The notes under the pieces: generated by a model
Database searches by the model: none
Told to the model about the DNA's origin: nothing
What the model saw: only the letters and a program-made list of their open reading frames with translations
Made by a program: the position numbers and the translations under genes
In this document: piece by piece, positions 1-9,544 of the stretch
How positions within the stretch are numbered: position 1 is the stretch's first letter
How the letters are laid out: each line of letters opens with the position of its first letter
Assembly: GCF_004345005.1 (NCBI RefSeq)
Contig: NZ_SMMX01000001.1
Span: 62,001-126,000 of the forward strand
Reading direction: 5' to 3'
DNA from: Extibacter muris
Lineage (GTDB): Bacteria > Bacillota > Clostridia > Lachnospirales > Lachnospiraceae
DNA: 64,000 nt

Positions 1-2
1 CG

Positions 3-581
3 GATGTGACGATTGCACAGGGTCTGCATATTATCGAGCCTGACACGGTAAACTTTGCATTTATCGGCGACTCGACCTTCTTTGCCTCCGGGATGACGGG
101 CGTGGTGAATGCGGTATATAACCAGACGGACATCATACTAGTCGTTCTGGACAATTCTACTACGGCCATGACGGGACATCAGCCGCACCCGGGGACCGGA
201 AAGACGATGATGGGCGATGTGGTCGCCAAGATCAGTATCGAAAAGATTCTGGAGGCAGTCGGAGTCAGTACGATTGTAAACGCAGACCCGCTAAATCTGG
301 CGGAAGCTGTTGGCGCGGTGAGGGAAGTGATGGATGAAAAGGGAGTGCGGGCGGTTATCTTCAAGTCTCCGTGTATTGCGGTTACAAAACCGGCCGCACG
401 GTATGAGGTGAAGGAAGAAGCATGTACGCTGTGCAGGCAGTGCATCCGTGAGCTCGGCTGTCCGGCAATTGTCAGGACGGACGGGAAGATATCGATAGAG
501 ACGTCTCTTTGCACCGGTTGCGGCATCTGTGCCCAGGTGTGCAAGTTCCAGGCGATTCAGGAGGTGAATCAAGATGAATAA
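3..581 (+). CDS. iorA: Indolepyruvate:ferredoxin oxidoreductase, alpha subunit (C-terminal part)
   Basis: Only the last ~193 codons are in the window; the frame is open to the left edge, so the start is outside. IorA with IorB oxidatively decarboxylates aryl pyruvates (from Trp, Phe, Tyr) to aryl-acetyl-CoA and reduces ferredoxin. A thiamine-diphosphate-binding segment begins with GDSTFF and continues to LDNSTTAMTG. The C-terminus is a two-cluster ferredoxin domain, with cysteines spaced CxxCxxCxxxxxCP and then CxxCxxCxxxC. It overlaps iorB by 8 bases, so the two are translationally coupled. The identification is firm because both hallmark domains are in the family order. Confidence 0.93.
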   Translation, partial: DVTIAQGLHIIEPDTVNFAFIGDSTFFASGMTGVVNAVYNQTDIILVVLDNSTTAMTGHQPHPGTGKTMMGDVVAKISIEKILEAVGVSTIVNADPLNLAEAVGAVREVMDEKGVRAVIFKSPCIAVTKPAARYEVKEEACTLCRQCIRELGCPAIVRTDGKISIETSLCTGCGICAQVCKFQAIQEVNQDE

Positions 582-1158
582 GAATTGTCTGCTTTGCGGC
601 GTCGGAGGGCAGGGGGTCGTCCTTGCCTCCAAGCTGATAGCGTATGCAGCCATGGACAAAGGGCTTGACGTGCGCACGACCGAGACGATCGGCATGGCGC
701 AGAGGGGAGGCTCTGTCGTGAGCCACGTGCGTATGGGAAAGCATATCCATTCTCCGCTCATTCCGTTTGGGAGCGCGGACGTCATCCTGGCATTTGAACC
801 GGCGGAAGCTGTGAGGAACCTCCCTTACCTGAGGGAAGGCGGCGTGGTCATCGTCAATAAGAAGGCGGTGAAGCCGGTGACTGCCACGTTGAGCGGCAGC
901 AGTTATGACGGGAAAGAGATGCTGTACTATCTGAAAGAGCATGTCAGCCGCCTCTGTATCGTGGACGGCACGGAACTGTGCAGTAAAGCAGGCTCGGCGA
1001 AAGTTATCAACGTGGCGCTTCTCGGCGTGGCTGCCGCAAGCAGGGTGCTGGATGTCACCCTGGAGGATATTCAGGCGGAGCTTCAGAAACGTGTGAAGCC
1101 ACAGTTCGTTGCTATGAATATGAAAGCGCTGTCTCTCGGGGCAGAGGCGGCTCAGTGA
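574..1158 (+). CDS. iorB: Indolepyruvate oxidoreductase, beta subunit
   Basis: This 194-residue protein is the usual size for IorB, the pyruvate-ferredoxin-oxidoreductase gamma-like subunit. The N-terminal glycine-rich run CGVGGQGVVLAS is the family signature, followed by the T-E-T-I-G-M-A-Q-R-G-G-S-V motif near residues 37-50. It acts with IorA in the cytoplasm on aryl pyruvates. The start overlaps the iorA end, and the next gene is an aryl-acid CoA ligase, which fits a shared aromatic 2-oxoacid pathway that can run to aryl acetates or back. Confidence 0.93.
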   Translation: MNKNCLLCGVGGQGVVLASKLIAYAAMDKGLDVRTTETIGMAQRGGSVVSHVRMGKHIHSPLIPFGSADVILAFEPAEAVRNLPYLREGGVVIVNKKAVKPVTATLSGSSYDGKEMLYYLKEHVSRLCIVDGTELCSKAGSAKVINVALLGVAAASRVLDVTLEDIQAELQKRVKPQFVAMNMKALSLGAEAAQ

Positions 1159-1204
1159 GAGAGATAACATCGAAGGCCGGATAACCGGAGAAAGGGTTTT
1201 AGAA

Positions 1205-2437
1205 ATGCAGATGACAGAATTACAGTTCAGGCTCATTAAGGAGAACTTGAAATTATTGACCTCCAAGCCTTGCTTCTATAAAGATAAGCTGGACGGGATC
1301 GACATAGCGTCGGTACAGTCGCAGGAAGACTTTGAAACGCTCCCGTTCACCTGGAAAGGCGACCTCAGGGAGGCGTATCCCCTTGGCCTTCAGGCGGTGC
1401 CGGATGAAGAGATCGTAAGGATCCACTCTTCTTCGGGGACGACGGGAACGCCCATAATCATCCCATATACGCAGAAGGATGTGGACGACTGGGCGAAGAT
1501 GTTTGCCAGATGTTATGAGATGGCAGGCGTCACAGCGCTGGACCGCATACATATCACGCCCGGATACGGGCTGTGGACGGCAGGCATCGGTTTCCAGCTC
1601 GGTGCGGAATGGCTCGGAGCCATGGCGATTCCGATGGGGCCGGGCAATACGGATAAGCAGCTCCGTATGATGCGTGATATGAAGTCCACCGTACTGTGCG
1701 CCACTTCCTCATATGCGCTGCTTCTGGCGGAGGAGATCGCGAAAAGAGATATGACAGACAAGATATACCTTAAGAAAGGCGTCATCGGTTCCGAGCGGTG
1801 GGGAGAGAAGATGAGGAAGCGGATTGCCGATGAGCTCGGCGTGCAGCTCTATGACATATACGGGCTTACCGAGGTGTATGGTCCCGGTATCGCCATGAGC
1901 TGCGACTGTGAGTGCGGCATGCATTACTGGGATGATTATGTATATTTTGAAATCGTGGATCCAAAGACAGGGAAGAATGTACCGGACGGAGAGATAGGAG
2001 AGCTCGTCATCACGACGCTGCGCAAGCAGGGAGCCCCGCTCATCCGCTACCGCACCCATGACCTGACGAGGTTCATTCCGGGCGACTGTCCGTGCGGTTC
2101 CAGATATCCGAGAATCGACACGCTGATCGGGCGTACGGATGATATGGTGAAGGTCAAAGGCGTGAATATCTTCCCGAGCCAGATCGAGGATATGCTCAAA
2201 GGCGTCAAGGAGGCATCCAGCGAGTACCAGTTCATGCTCGACCATCTGAACGGCAAAGACGTGTGTACGCTGTTCGTGGAAGTGAATGGAGGCGTGGAGC
2301 TCAAAGAAGCCGCAAAGGTAATCCAGAAGGAATTCAAAGAGAAGATAGGAATCACTACGAATGTGAAACCGGTGGCAATCGGCGACCTTCCACGCAGCGA
2401 GAAGAAGTCGACGAGAATATTCGACAACCGGTATTAG
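1205..2437 (+). CDS. paaK: Phenylacetate--CoA ligase family enzyme
   Basis: This is a 410-residue adenylate-forming enzyme. The phosphate-binding loop SSSGTTGTP lies near residues 78-86, the family motif DIYGLTEVYGPG near 215-226, and the late YRTHDLTRF stretch is typical of PaaK. It would join CoA to phenylacetate or indoleacetate with ATP giving AMP and pyrophosphate. It sits 46 bp after iorB with a GGAG-type ribosome site, and iorA-iorB-paaK is a familiar anaerobe operon. The exact aryl acid cannot be read from sequence. Confidence 0.88.
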   Translation: MQMTELQFRLIKENLKLLTSKPCFYKDKLDGIDIASVQSQEDFETLPFTWKGDLREAYPLGLQAVPDEEIVRIHSSSGTTGTPIIIPYTQKDVDDWAKMFARCYEMAGVTALDRIHITPGYGLWTAGIGFQLGAEWLGAMAIPMGPGNTDKQLRMMRDMKSTVLCATSSYALLLAEEIAKRDMTDKIYLKKGVIGSERWGEKMRKRIADELGVQLYDIYGLTEVYGPGIAMSCDCECGMHYWDDYVYFEIVDPKTGKNVPDGEIGELVITTLRKQGAPLIRYRTHDLTRFIPGDCPCGSRYPRIDTLIGRTDDMVKVKGVNIFPSQIEDMLKGVKEASSEYQFMLDHLNGKDVCTLFVEVNGGVELKEAAKVIQKEFKEKIGITTNVKPVAIGDLPRSEKKSTRIFDNRY

Positions 2438-2446
2438 GAGGATGAG

Positions 2447-3217
2447 ATGCGTTTTCGACCATGTATCGATATACATAACGGCAAAGTGAAGCAGATTATA
2501 GGCGGAAGCCTGACAGACGACCAGGACCGCGCCAGGGAGAACTTCTCCTCCGCATGTGGGGCGGCGTATTATGCAGACCTGTATAAAAGAGACGGGCTTA
2601 AGGGAGGCCATGTCATACTCCTGAACCCCGTGTCGTCGGAATATTACGGGGAGACCAGGGCACAGGCGCTTGAGGCTCTGTCCGCTTATCCGGAAGGCCT
2701 GCAGATCGGGGGCGGCGTCACAGCGAAGAACGCAAAGGATTATATCGCGCATGGAGCGAGCCATGTCATCGTAACGTCCTATGTGTTCCGGGACGGCGCG
2801 GTGCGGTGGGAGCGGCTCCGGGAACTGGAACGTGCCGCAGGCAGGGAACATGTGGTCATCGATTTGAGCTGCCGCAGGAAGGACGGGGCATATTATATCG
2901 TGACAGACCGGTGGCAGAAGTTCACGGACGTGGAACTGACGCCCTGCGTTCTGGATGAGATAGCCGGGTACTGCGATGAATTTCTTGTGCACGGGGTGGA
3001 CGTGGAAGGACGTGTTTCCGGTATGGAAGAAGGGCTTGTACGTATGCTTGGGAGCTTTAAGGGAATTCCGGTGACATATGCGGGGGGCATCGGAAGCCTT
3101 GAGGATCTGGAGCATTTCCGGGAGGTGTCGGGCGGCGGCGTGGACTTTACGATAGGAAGCGCCCTGGATCTGTTCGGCGGAACTGTGCCGTATGACACGG
3201 TGAAGCAATACAGATGA
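2447..3217 (+). CDS. hisA: Eukaryotic-type HisA isomerase
   Basis: This 256-residue TIM-barrel protein begins RFRPCIDIHNGKVKQI and has paired glycine phosphate-binding motifs (LQIGGGVTAKNA near residue 86 and TYAGGIGSLEDL near 205). The long insertions, and TDRWQKFT between the halves, match the fungal/plant HIS6 form of ProFAR isomerase rather than the compact bacterial HisA. The reaction would be the Amadori isomerisation in histidine synthesis. It follows paaK by only 9 bases with an AGGAGG site, yet no other his gene is nearby. The family is clear; the role in this organism is inferred. Confidence 0.8.
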   Translation: MRFRPCIDIHNGKVKQIIGGSLTDDQDRARENFSSACGAAYYADLYKRDGLKGGHVILLNPVSSEYYGETRAQALEALSAYPEGLQIGGGVTAKNAKDYIAHGASHVIVTSYVFRDGAVRWERLRELERAAGREHVVIDLSCRRKDGAYYIVTDRWQKFTDVELTPCVLDEIAGYCDEFLVHGVDVEGRVSGMEEGLVRMLGSFKGIPVTYAGGIGSLEDLEHFREVSGGGVDFTIGSALDLFGGTVPYDTVKQYR

Positions 3218-3254
3218 CGAGTAATTAACAGTTTGTGAACTCTTTATAAACGGG

Positions 3255-3283
3255 TTGAATTGGAGTTTGTATAGTGCTAGAAT
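3255..3283 (+). promoter_or_regulatory. Sigma-A promoter for secA-prfB
   Basis: The hexamers TTGAAT (3255-3260) and TAGAAT (3278-3283) are separated by exactly 17 bases, about 43 bp before the secA start. The preceding hisA gene ends at 3217, so this starts a new transcription unit. Confidence 0.7.
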
Positions 3284-3325
3284 GAGGGATAGAGTAAATT
3301 TACGGACAAGGAGTAAACACGCAGT

Positions 3326-5890
3326 ATGGGTTTAATACAGAAAATATTTGGAACGCACAGCGAGAACGAGCTGAAGAGAATCTATCCGATAGCAGACGCT
3401 ATCGAGGCGCTGGAGCCTGAGATACAGAAGCTCACAGACAGCGAGCTGAAAGATAAGACACGGGAATTCAAAGAGAGGCTGAAGGAAGGAAAGACGCTTG
3501 ACGACATCCTTCCGGAGGCTTTTGCCGTTGTCAGGGAAGCTGCGGTGAGGACGCTTGGGATGAAGCACTACAGGGTGCAGCTCATCGGCGGCATTATACT
3601 GCATCAGGGGCGTATCGCGGAGATGAAGACCGGTGAAGGAAAGACGCTCGTGTCGACCCTGCCTGCATATCTGAACGCTCTGGCCGGTGATGGCGTGCAC
3701 ATCGTCACGGTCAATGACTACCTGGCAAAGCGTGACGCTGAATGGATGGGGCAGGTGCACGAATTTCTCGGTCTGAAGGTCGGCGTCGTGCTCAACAGCA
3801 TGGATAATGACGAGCGCCGGGAGGCTTATAACTGCGATATCACCTATGTGACGAACAATGAGCTCGGATTTGATTATCTGAGAGACAATATGGTCATCTA
3901 CAAAGAGCAGCTTGTGCAGAGAGGGCTTAAGTTTGCCATCATCGATGAGGTCGACTCCGTATTGATCGACGAGGCGAGGACGCCGCTCATCATATCCGGG
4001 CAGAGCGGGAAATCCACGAAGCTGTATGAAGCCTGTGATATCCTGGCACGCCAGCTGGAACGCGGCGAGGCAAGCGGAGAGTTCTCCAAGATGAACGCGA
4101 TCATGGGAGAGGACATCGAGGAGTCGGGAGACTTTATCGTCAATGAAAAAGAGAAGAATATCAACCTCACCGAAGATGGTGTGAAGAAGGTAGAGAAGTT
4201 TTTCCATATCGAGAACCTGGCAGATCCGGAGAACCTGGAGATTCAGCACAATATCATACTGGCACTGCGGGCGCATAACCTGATGTTCCGCGACCAGGAC
4301 TATGTCGTGAAGGAAGATCAGGTACTGATTGTAGATGAATTCACCGGCCGTATCATGCCGGGGCGCCGATATTCCGACGGCCTTCATCAGGCCATCGAGG
4401 CGAAGGAGCACGTCAAGGTCAAGAGAGAGAGCAAGACGCTGGCGACGATCACGTTCCAGAACCTGTTCAACAAATTTGACAAGAAATCAGGTATGACAGG
4501 TACCGCGCTCACGGAAGAAAAAGAGTTCCGGGATATCTACGGCATGGACGTCGTGGAGATCCCTACGAATGTGGAAGTACAGAGGATAGATCTGGAAGAT
4601 GCCGTGTACAAGACGCAGAAGGAGAAGTTCCGGGCCGTGTGCGATGAGATAGAAGCGGCGCACGCCAAGCATCAGCCGGTGCTTGTCGGCACGATTACGA
4701 TCGAGACATCGGAGCTTCTGAGCAGCATGCTGAAAAAACGGGGCATCCCGCACAATGTGCTGAATGCGAAGTATCATGAGCAGGAGGCGGAAATCGTCGC
4801 ACAGGCCGGTATCCATGACGCGGTGACGATAGCGACCAACATGGCAGGACGTGGTACGGACATCAAGCTGGACGACGAGGCAAGGGCTGCCGGAGGCCTG
4901 AAGATTATCGGTACGGAGCGGCATGAGGCGAGGCGTATCGACAATCAGCTGCGCGGACGTTCCGGACGTCAGGGCGATCCGGGAGAGTCCAGGTTCTACA
5001 TCTCATTGGAGGACGATCTGATGCGCCTGTTCGGTTCGGAGAGGCTGATGAACATATTTACGACGCTTGGCGTGGAAGACGGAGAACAGATAGAGCACAA
5101 GATGCTCTCCAATGCCATCGAGAAGGCGCAGCAGAAGATTGAGAGCAACAACTTCGGCATCCGTAAGAATCTGCTCGAATATGACCAGGTCATGAATGAG
5201 CAGAGAGAGATTATATATGAAGAGAGACGCCGCGTGCTGGACGGAGACAATATGCGTGACTCCATCTTCCACATGATCAACGATTATGTGGAGAACGTGG
5301 TGGACATGATAGTCTCTGTGGACGACGAGCCGGAAGACTGGAACCTTCAGGAACTGAACATGACGATCCACAATGTAGTTCCGATGGAGCCTGTCACGGA
5401 AGAGGATATCAAGGATATAAGCCAGAAGGAATTGAAGCATATGCTCAAAGAGCGTGCGGTGAAGTCTTATGAACTGAAAGAGACGGAATTCCCGGAACCG
5501 GAGCATCTGCGTGAAGTGGAGCGTGTCGTTCTGCTGAAGGTGATCGATGCCAAGTGGATGGACCACATCGACGATATGGACCAGCTGCGCCAGGGAATCG
5601 GACTGCAGGCATATGGACAGAGAGACCCGAAGGTGGAGTACAAGATGCTCGGATATGATATGTTCGGAGCTATGACAAAAAGCATCACCGAGGATACGAT
5701 ACGTACCCTGTTCCATGTGAGGATCGAACAGAAGGTAGAGCGGGAACAGGTAGCCAAGGTGACCGGCACGAACAAGGACGAGAGCGCGGTGCGCGGACCG
5801 AAGCGGCGCGCGGAGAAGAAGGTGTATCCGAACGATCCGTGTCCGTGCGGAAGCGGCAAGAAATATAAGCAGTGCTGTGGGCGCAAGTAA
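3326..5890 (+). CDS. secA: Preprotein translocase ATPase SecA
   Basis: SecA is the motor that pushes unfolded preproteins through SecYEG using ATP. At 854 residues it has the normal length. Visible parts are the Walker A segment KTGEGKTLV near residue 101, the DEAD-box-like [16 protein letters not shown] near 207, motif VLVGT with ETSELLS in the second helicase half, [10 protein letters not shown], and [13 protein letters not shown]. The C-terminal zinc-binding tail [13 protein letters not shown], used for SecB/lipid contact, is intact. The start ATG follows a GGAG site and a good promoter. prfB follows, as in many Firmicutes. Confidence 0.97.
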   Translation: MGLIQKIFGTHSENELKRIYPIADAIEALEPEIQKLTDSELKDKTREFKERLKEGKTLDDILPEAFAVVREAAVRTLGMKHYRVQLIGGIILHQGRIAEMKTGEGKTLVSTLPAYLNALAGDGVHIVTVNDYLAKRDAEWMGQVHEFLGLKVGVVLNSMDNDERREAYNCDITYVTNNELGFDYLRDNMVIYKEQLVQRGLKFAIIDEVDSVLIDEARTPLIISGQSGKSTKLYEACDILARQLERGEASGEFSKMNAIMGEDIEESGDFIVNEKEKNINLTEDGVKKVEKFFHIENLADPENLEIQHNIILALRAHNLMFRDQDYVVKEDQVLIVDEFTGRIMPGRRYSDGLHQAIEAKEHVKVKRESKTLATITFQNLFNKFDKKSGMTGTALTEEKEFRDIYGMDVVEIPTNVEVQRIDLEDAVYKTQKEKFRAVCDEIEAAHAKHQPVLVGTITIETSELLSSMLKKRGIPHNVLNAKYHEQEAEIVAQAGIHDAVTIATNMAGRGTDIKLDDEARAAGGLKIIGTERHEARRIDNQLRGRSGRQGDPGESRFYISLEDDLMRLFGSERLMNIFTTLGVEDGEQIEHKMLSNAIEKAQQKIESNNFGIRKNLLEYDQVMNEQREIIYEERRRVLDGDNMRDSIFHMINDYVENVVDMIVSVDDEPEDWNLQELNMTIHNVVPMEPVTEEDIKDISQKELKHMLKERAVKSYELKETEFPEPEHLREVERVVLLKVIDAKWMDHIDDMDQLRQGIGLQAYGQRDPKVEYKMLGYDMFGAMTKSITEDTIRTLFHVRIEQKVEREQVAKVTGTNKDESAVRGPKRRAEKKVYPNDPCPCGSGKKYKQCCGRK

Positions 5891-5951
5891 GAGAAGATAT
5901 AGGAATAAAAATATTTAGAAATCAGAGATTAAGATAGAAAGAGGTGACAAC

Positions 5952-7059
5952 GTGGTTGAATTAGATGCATTTAAAAGTATCATGAATGCTTATGAAGAAC
6001 CTCTTGCCGAGATGAGGGATTCACTTTGACGTCTCTGGCAAAGAGAAACGAATCGAAGAGCTGGAGAGGAAGATAGAAGAGCCGGGCTTCTGGGACAGAC
6101 CGGAAGAATCGCAGCAGGTGATGAAGGAACTCAAGGACCTGCAGGAGCTCGTAAAGACGATTCATGCATTGTATGACGGATATGAAGATATCAATCTGCT
6201 CATCGAGATGTCTTACGAGGAAAATGACGCCTCTGCAGTGAATGAGATGGAAGCGGAGATCCATAATTTTGAAGAACGGTTCGAGGAGCTGCGGATCAGG
6301 ACGCTCCTTTCGGGAGAGTATGACGCGTGCAACGCGATCGTGACGATCCATGCCGGCGCCGGAGGGACGGAGTCGTGCGACTGGGCGGGCATGCTCTACC
6401 GCATGTACAGCCGTTTTGCAGAGCGCAAAGGCTATGCGGTGGAAGTGCTTGACTATCTGGACGGCGATATCACAGGCATCAAGACGGTCACATTTGAAGT
6501 CAGAGGCGAGAATGCCTACGGATATCTGAAGTCAGAGAAAGGGGTGCACCGTCTCGTGCGGATCTCTCCGTTCAATGCGGCCGGCAAGCGGCAGACTTCC
6601 TTTGCTTCTTGTGATGTGGTCCCCGACATCGAGGATGAGATCGACATCGAGATTGCGGACGAGGAGCTTAAGATAGACACGTACCGGGCAAGCGGTGCAG
6701 GCGGACAGCATGTCAACAAGACATCCTCTGCCATCCGCATCACCCATCTGCCGACAGGCATCGTCGTCCAGTGCCAGAACGAACGTTCCCAGCACTTCAA
6801 CAAGGAGAAGGCGATGCAGATGCTGAAAGTCAAGCTGCAGCTTCTGAAGGAGCAGGAACAGGCGGAAAAGGTGTCAGACATAAGGGGAGAGGTAAAAGAG
6901 ATCGGCTTCGGCAACCAGATACGCTCTTATGTCATGCAGCCATACACTCTGGTGAAGGACCACCGCACCAGCGAGGAATGCAGTAATGTTACGGCAGTGC
7001 TGGACGGAAGCATCGATATGTTTATCAATGCATACCTGAAGCATTCAGCAAACAGCTAG
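5952..7059 (+). CDS. prfB: Peptide chain release factor 2 (programmed +1 frameshift)
   Basis: RF2 ends translation at UGA and UAA. The gene is in two frames: 25 codons from a GTG at 5952 (GAGGTGA ribosome site just before) to an in-frame TGA at 6027-6029, then the main frame from 6028. A +1 slip on CTT gives a 368-residue protein whose joined sequence (LDVSGKEKRIEELERKI, then EPGFWD) is canonical RF2. Seen further on are the stop-codon-reading SPF motif near the middle and the catalytic GGQ loop in SGAGGQHVNKTSSA. It lies 61 bases after secA and is probably co-transcribed with it. Confidence 0.96.
6012..6030 (+). promoter_or_regulatory. prfB autoregulatory frameshift site
   Basis: CTT TGA C at 6024-6030 is the conserved RF2 slip site, preceded by an internal Shine-Dalgarno-like GAGGGA. 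When RF2 is scarce, UGA decoding is slow and the ribosome slips +1 to finish RF2. The codon after the slip is GAC, as in most bacteria. Confidence 0.92.
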
Positions 7060-7071
7060 AGGGAGGAAGAT

Positions 7072-8292
7072 ATGGTAGATATAGCAGTTATGGGATATGG
7101 AACCGTCGGTTCCGGTGTCGTGGAAGTCGTCAATACGAACGGCGCCCGCATCAGCCAGAGGATCGGCGACGAGCTGAATATAAAGTATGTGCTGGATCTG
7201 AAGGAGTTTCCGGGCGATCCGGTGCAGGATAAGATTGTCCATGATTTCGAGACCATTGTCAATGATGATGAGATCAAGATCGTCGTGGAGGTCATGGGAG
7301 GAATCGAGCCCGCGTACACCTTTGTAAAGCGGTGCCTACAGGCAGGAAAGAGCGTTGCCACGTCGAACAAGGCGCTTGTCGCAAAGCACGGCGCGGAACT
7401 TCTGTCCATCGCGAAGGACCGGGGCATCAACTTCCTGTTCGAGGCGAGCGTGGGAGGCGGCATACCGATCATCCGCCCGCTGAACTCTTCGCTGACGGCG
7501 GATGAGATTGAGGAGATTACCGGCATCCTGAACGGTACGACCAACTATATGATGACAAAGATGTTCTATGAGGGAGCAGACTACGATGAAGTGCTGAAGG
7601 AAGCACAGGAGAACGGGTTCGCGGAGCGCAATCCGGAAGCGGACGTGGAAGGCTATGACGCGTGCAGGAAGATAGCGATCCTGTCATCGCTCATCTCAGG
7701 GCAGCAGGTTGACTTTGAAGATATCTACTGTGAAGGCATCACGGAGATTACGGCGGAAGATATGAAGTATGCCAAGGCGATGGGGACGACGATCAAGCTT
7801 CTGGCGTCCAGCAAGCGGCGCGGCAACCGTCTGCACGCGATCGTGGCTCCATGCATGCTCTATCCGGGGCATCCGCTCTATAACGTGAACGGCGTATTCA
7901 ATGCCATCTTCGTGCACGGCAACGTGCTCGGCGATGCGATGTTCTACGGCAGCGGTGCAGGCAAGCTTCCGACCGCCAGCGCCGTGGTGGCTGATGTGGT
8001 GGACGCTGCAAAGCATCTGAGCCGCAATATCATGACGATGTGGAAGCAGGATAAGCTTAAGCTCGAAGACAAGGCGGACGCCAAACGGCGCTTCTTCATC
8101 CGCATGAAGGGTGATGCACAGGAGATGCTGGCTGACCTCAAAGACTCTTTCGGTGATATAGAGATCATTCATGCAGACGGACTGGACGATGAATTCGGAT
8201 TCATCACTCCTGTCATGATGGAAGGGGATTATGATACGAGGGCAAGGATATATAAAGATGAGATACTGCATATGATACGGATTCAAGAATAG
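7072..8292 (+). CDS. hom: Homoserine dehydrogenase with ACT domain
   Basis: The enzyme reduces aspartate semialdehyde to homoserine on the way to threonine and methionine. The 406-residue protein has the nucleotide-binding GYGTVGSGV at residues 6-14, the catalytic-domain signature LNGTTNYMM near 156, NPEADVEGYDA near 188, and a C-terminal ACT-type regulatory domain from about residue 330 (FFIRMKGDAQEMLADL). ACT domains here usually sense threonine. GGGAGGAAGAT precedes the ATG. It starts an aspartate-family set: hom, ApgM-like gene, lysC. Confidence 0.95.
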   Translation: MVDIAVMGYGTVGSGVVEVVNTNGARISQRIGDELNIKYVLDLKEFPGDPVQDKIVHDFETIVNDDEIKIVVEVMGGIEPAYTFVKRCLQAGKSVATSNKALVAKHGAELLSIAKDRGINFLFEASVGGGIPIIRPLNSSLTADEIEEITGILNGTTNYMMTKMFYEGADYDEVLKEAQENGFAERNPEADVEGYDACRKIAILSSLISGQQVDFEDIYCEGITEITAEDMKYAKAMGTTIKLLASSKRRGNRLHAIVAPCMLYPGHPLYNVNGVFNAIFVHGNVLGDAMFYGSGAGKLPTASAVVADVVDAAKHLSRNIMTMWKQDKLKLEDKADAKRRFFIRMKGDAQEMLADLKDSFGDIEIIHADGLDDEFGFITPVMMEGDYDTRARIYKDEILHMIRIQE

Positions 8293-8310
8293 GGCGGACA
8301 GGGAGGTAGC

Positions 8311-9522
8311 ATGAAATACATAATCGTGTTGAGTGACGGCATGGCAGGCCGTCCGCTTAAAGAACTGGGAGGAAAGACGACGCTTGCCGCCGCTCGTACG
8401 CCGGTCATGGACCGGCTTGCACGGAAGGCGGAAGTAGGGATGGTATCCATGGTGCCGGAAGGTATGGCGCCGGGAAGCGACACAGCCAATCTTGCCGTGA
8501 TGGGATATGACCCGAAGATATACTATACAGGACGGTCTCCGCTGGAGGCGCTCAGCATCGGTGTGGATATGGAAGATACAGACGTGTCTTTCCGGTGCAA
8601 TATCGTGACGCTGTCCGAGGAGGACTGCGCATATGAGGAACGGACCATTATCGACCACAGTTCCGGTGAGATCAGTACGCAAGATGCAGCGGTGCTGCTG
8701 GAGGCGCTGAGAGACGGGCTGGAGAGAGAAGGGTACCGTTTTTACACAGGTACGAGCTACCGCCATCTGCTCATTTGGAAACAGGGGGAAGCTGTGGACC
8801 TGACGCCTCCCCACGATATCCTGACGAAGAAGATTGGCGCATATCTGCCGGACGATGCGGTCCTTCGGGAGATGATGGCTAAGAGCTATGATATACTGGA
8901 AAATCACCCGATTAACGTGGAGCGCAGATCGAAGGGGCTACATCCTGCCAACTCCGCATGGTTCTGGGGGGCAGGGAAACGTCCGGCCCTCAAGTCCTTT
9001 GAAGAGATGACGGGATGCAGAGGCGTCATGATATCTGCGGTTGACCTGCTTAAGGGAATCGCGGTCGGAGCAGGGATGGACTGTATAGAGGTAGAAGGAG
9101 CGGACGGCGGGCTGAATACGAATTATGCCGGAAAGGCTATGGCAGCGGTAGACGCACTGACGAACGGCGGCTATGATTTCGCCTATATCCATGTAGAGGC
9201 TCCGGACGAGATGGGGCACCAGGGCATCGTAGAAGATAAAATTACAGCGATAGAGAGGGTAGACGGACTCGTTGCAGGGAAGATTACAGAAGGCATGGAA
9301 CGCGCCGGTGCAGATTACAGGATACTTGTGCTTCCTGACCACCCTACCCCGATAGAAGTCCGCACCCACACGGGAGACCCGGTCCCGTATCTTCTGTATG
9401 ACAGCACCGCGCCTGCGGGAGGTACGGATGCGTATGATGAGAAGACGGCTTCCGGGACAGGGATATACTGGCCGGACGGTTACAGATTGATTGGGCATCT
9501 GCTCGACGGGGCACAGTCATAA
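8311..9522 (+). CDS. ApgM-like phosphoglycerate-mutase homologue, probable homoserine kinase
   Basis: This 403-residue alkaline-phosphatase-superfamily protein resembles archaeal cofactor-independent phosphoglycerate mutase. It has N-terminal VLSDGMAGRP (metal-binding Asp), the GMAPGSDTANLAVMGYDP segment holding the serine nucleophile, and late metal ligands in HVEAPDEMGHQG and LPDHPTPIEVRTHTGDPVPY. A subfamily of this type has been proposed, and in some bacteria genetically supported, as a non-orthologous homoserine kinase. Its place 18 bp after hom and directly before lysC, with no ThrB-type kinase in view, supports that reading. A true phosphoglycerate mutase cannot be excluded without testing. 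Confidence 0.75.
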   Translation: MKYIIVLSDGMAGRPLKELGGKTTLAAARTPVMDRLARKAEVGMVSMVPEGMAPGSDTANLAVMGYDPKIYYTGRSPLEALSIGVDMEDTDVSFRCNIVTLSEEDCAYEERTIIDHSSGEISTQDAAVLLEALRDGLEREGYRFYTGTSYRHLLIWKQGEAVDLTPPHDILTKKIGAYLPDDAVLREMMAKSYDILENHPINVERRSKGLHPANSAWFWGAGKRPALKSFEEMTGCRGVMISAVDLLKGIAVGAGMDCIEVEGADGGLNTNYAGKAMAAVDALTNGGYDFAYIHVEAPDEMGHQGIVEDKITAIERVDGLVAGKITEGMERAGADYRILVLPDHPTPIEVRTHTGDPVPYLLYDSTAPAGGTDAYDEKTASGTGIYWPDGYRLIGHLLDGAQS

Positions 9523-9544
9523 AAGAGGAATGCGGGAGGAATAT

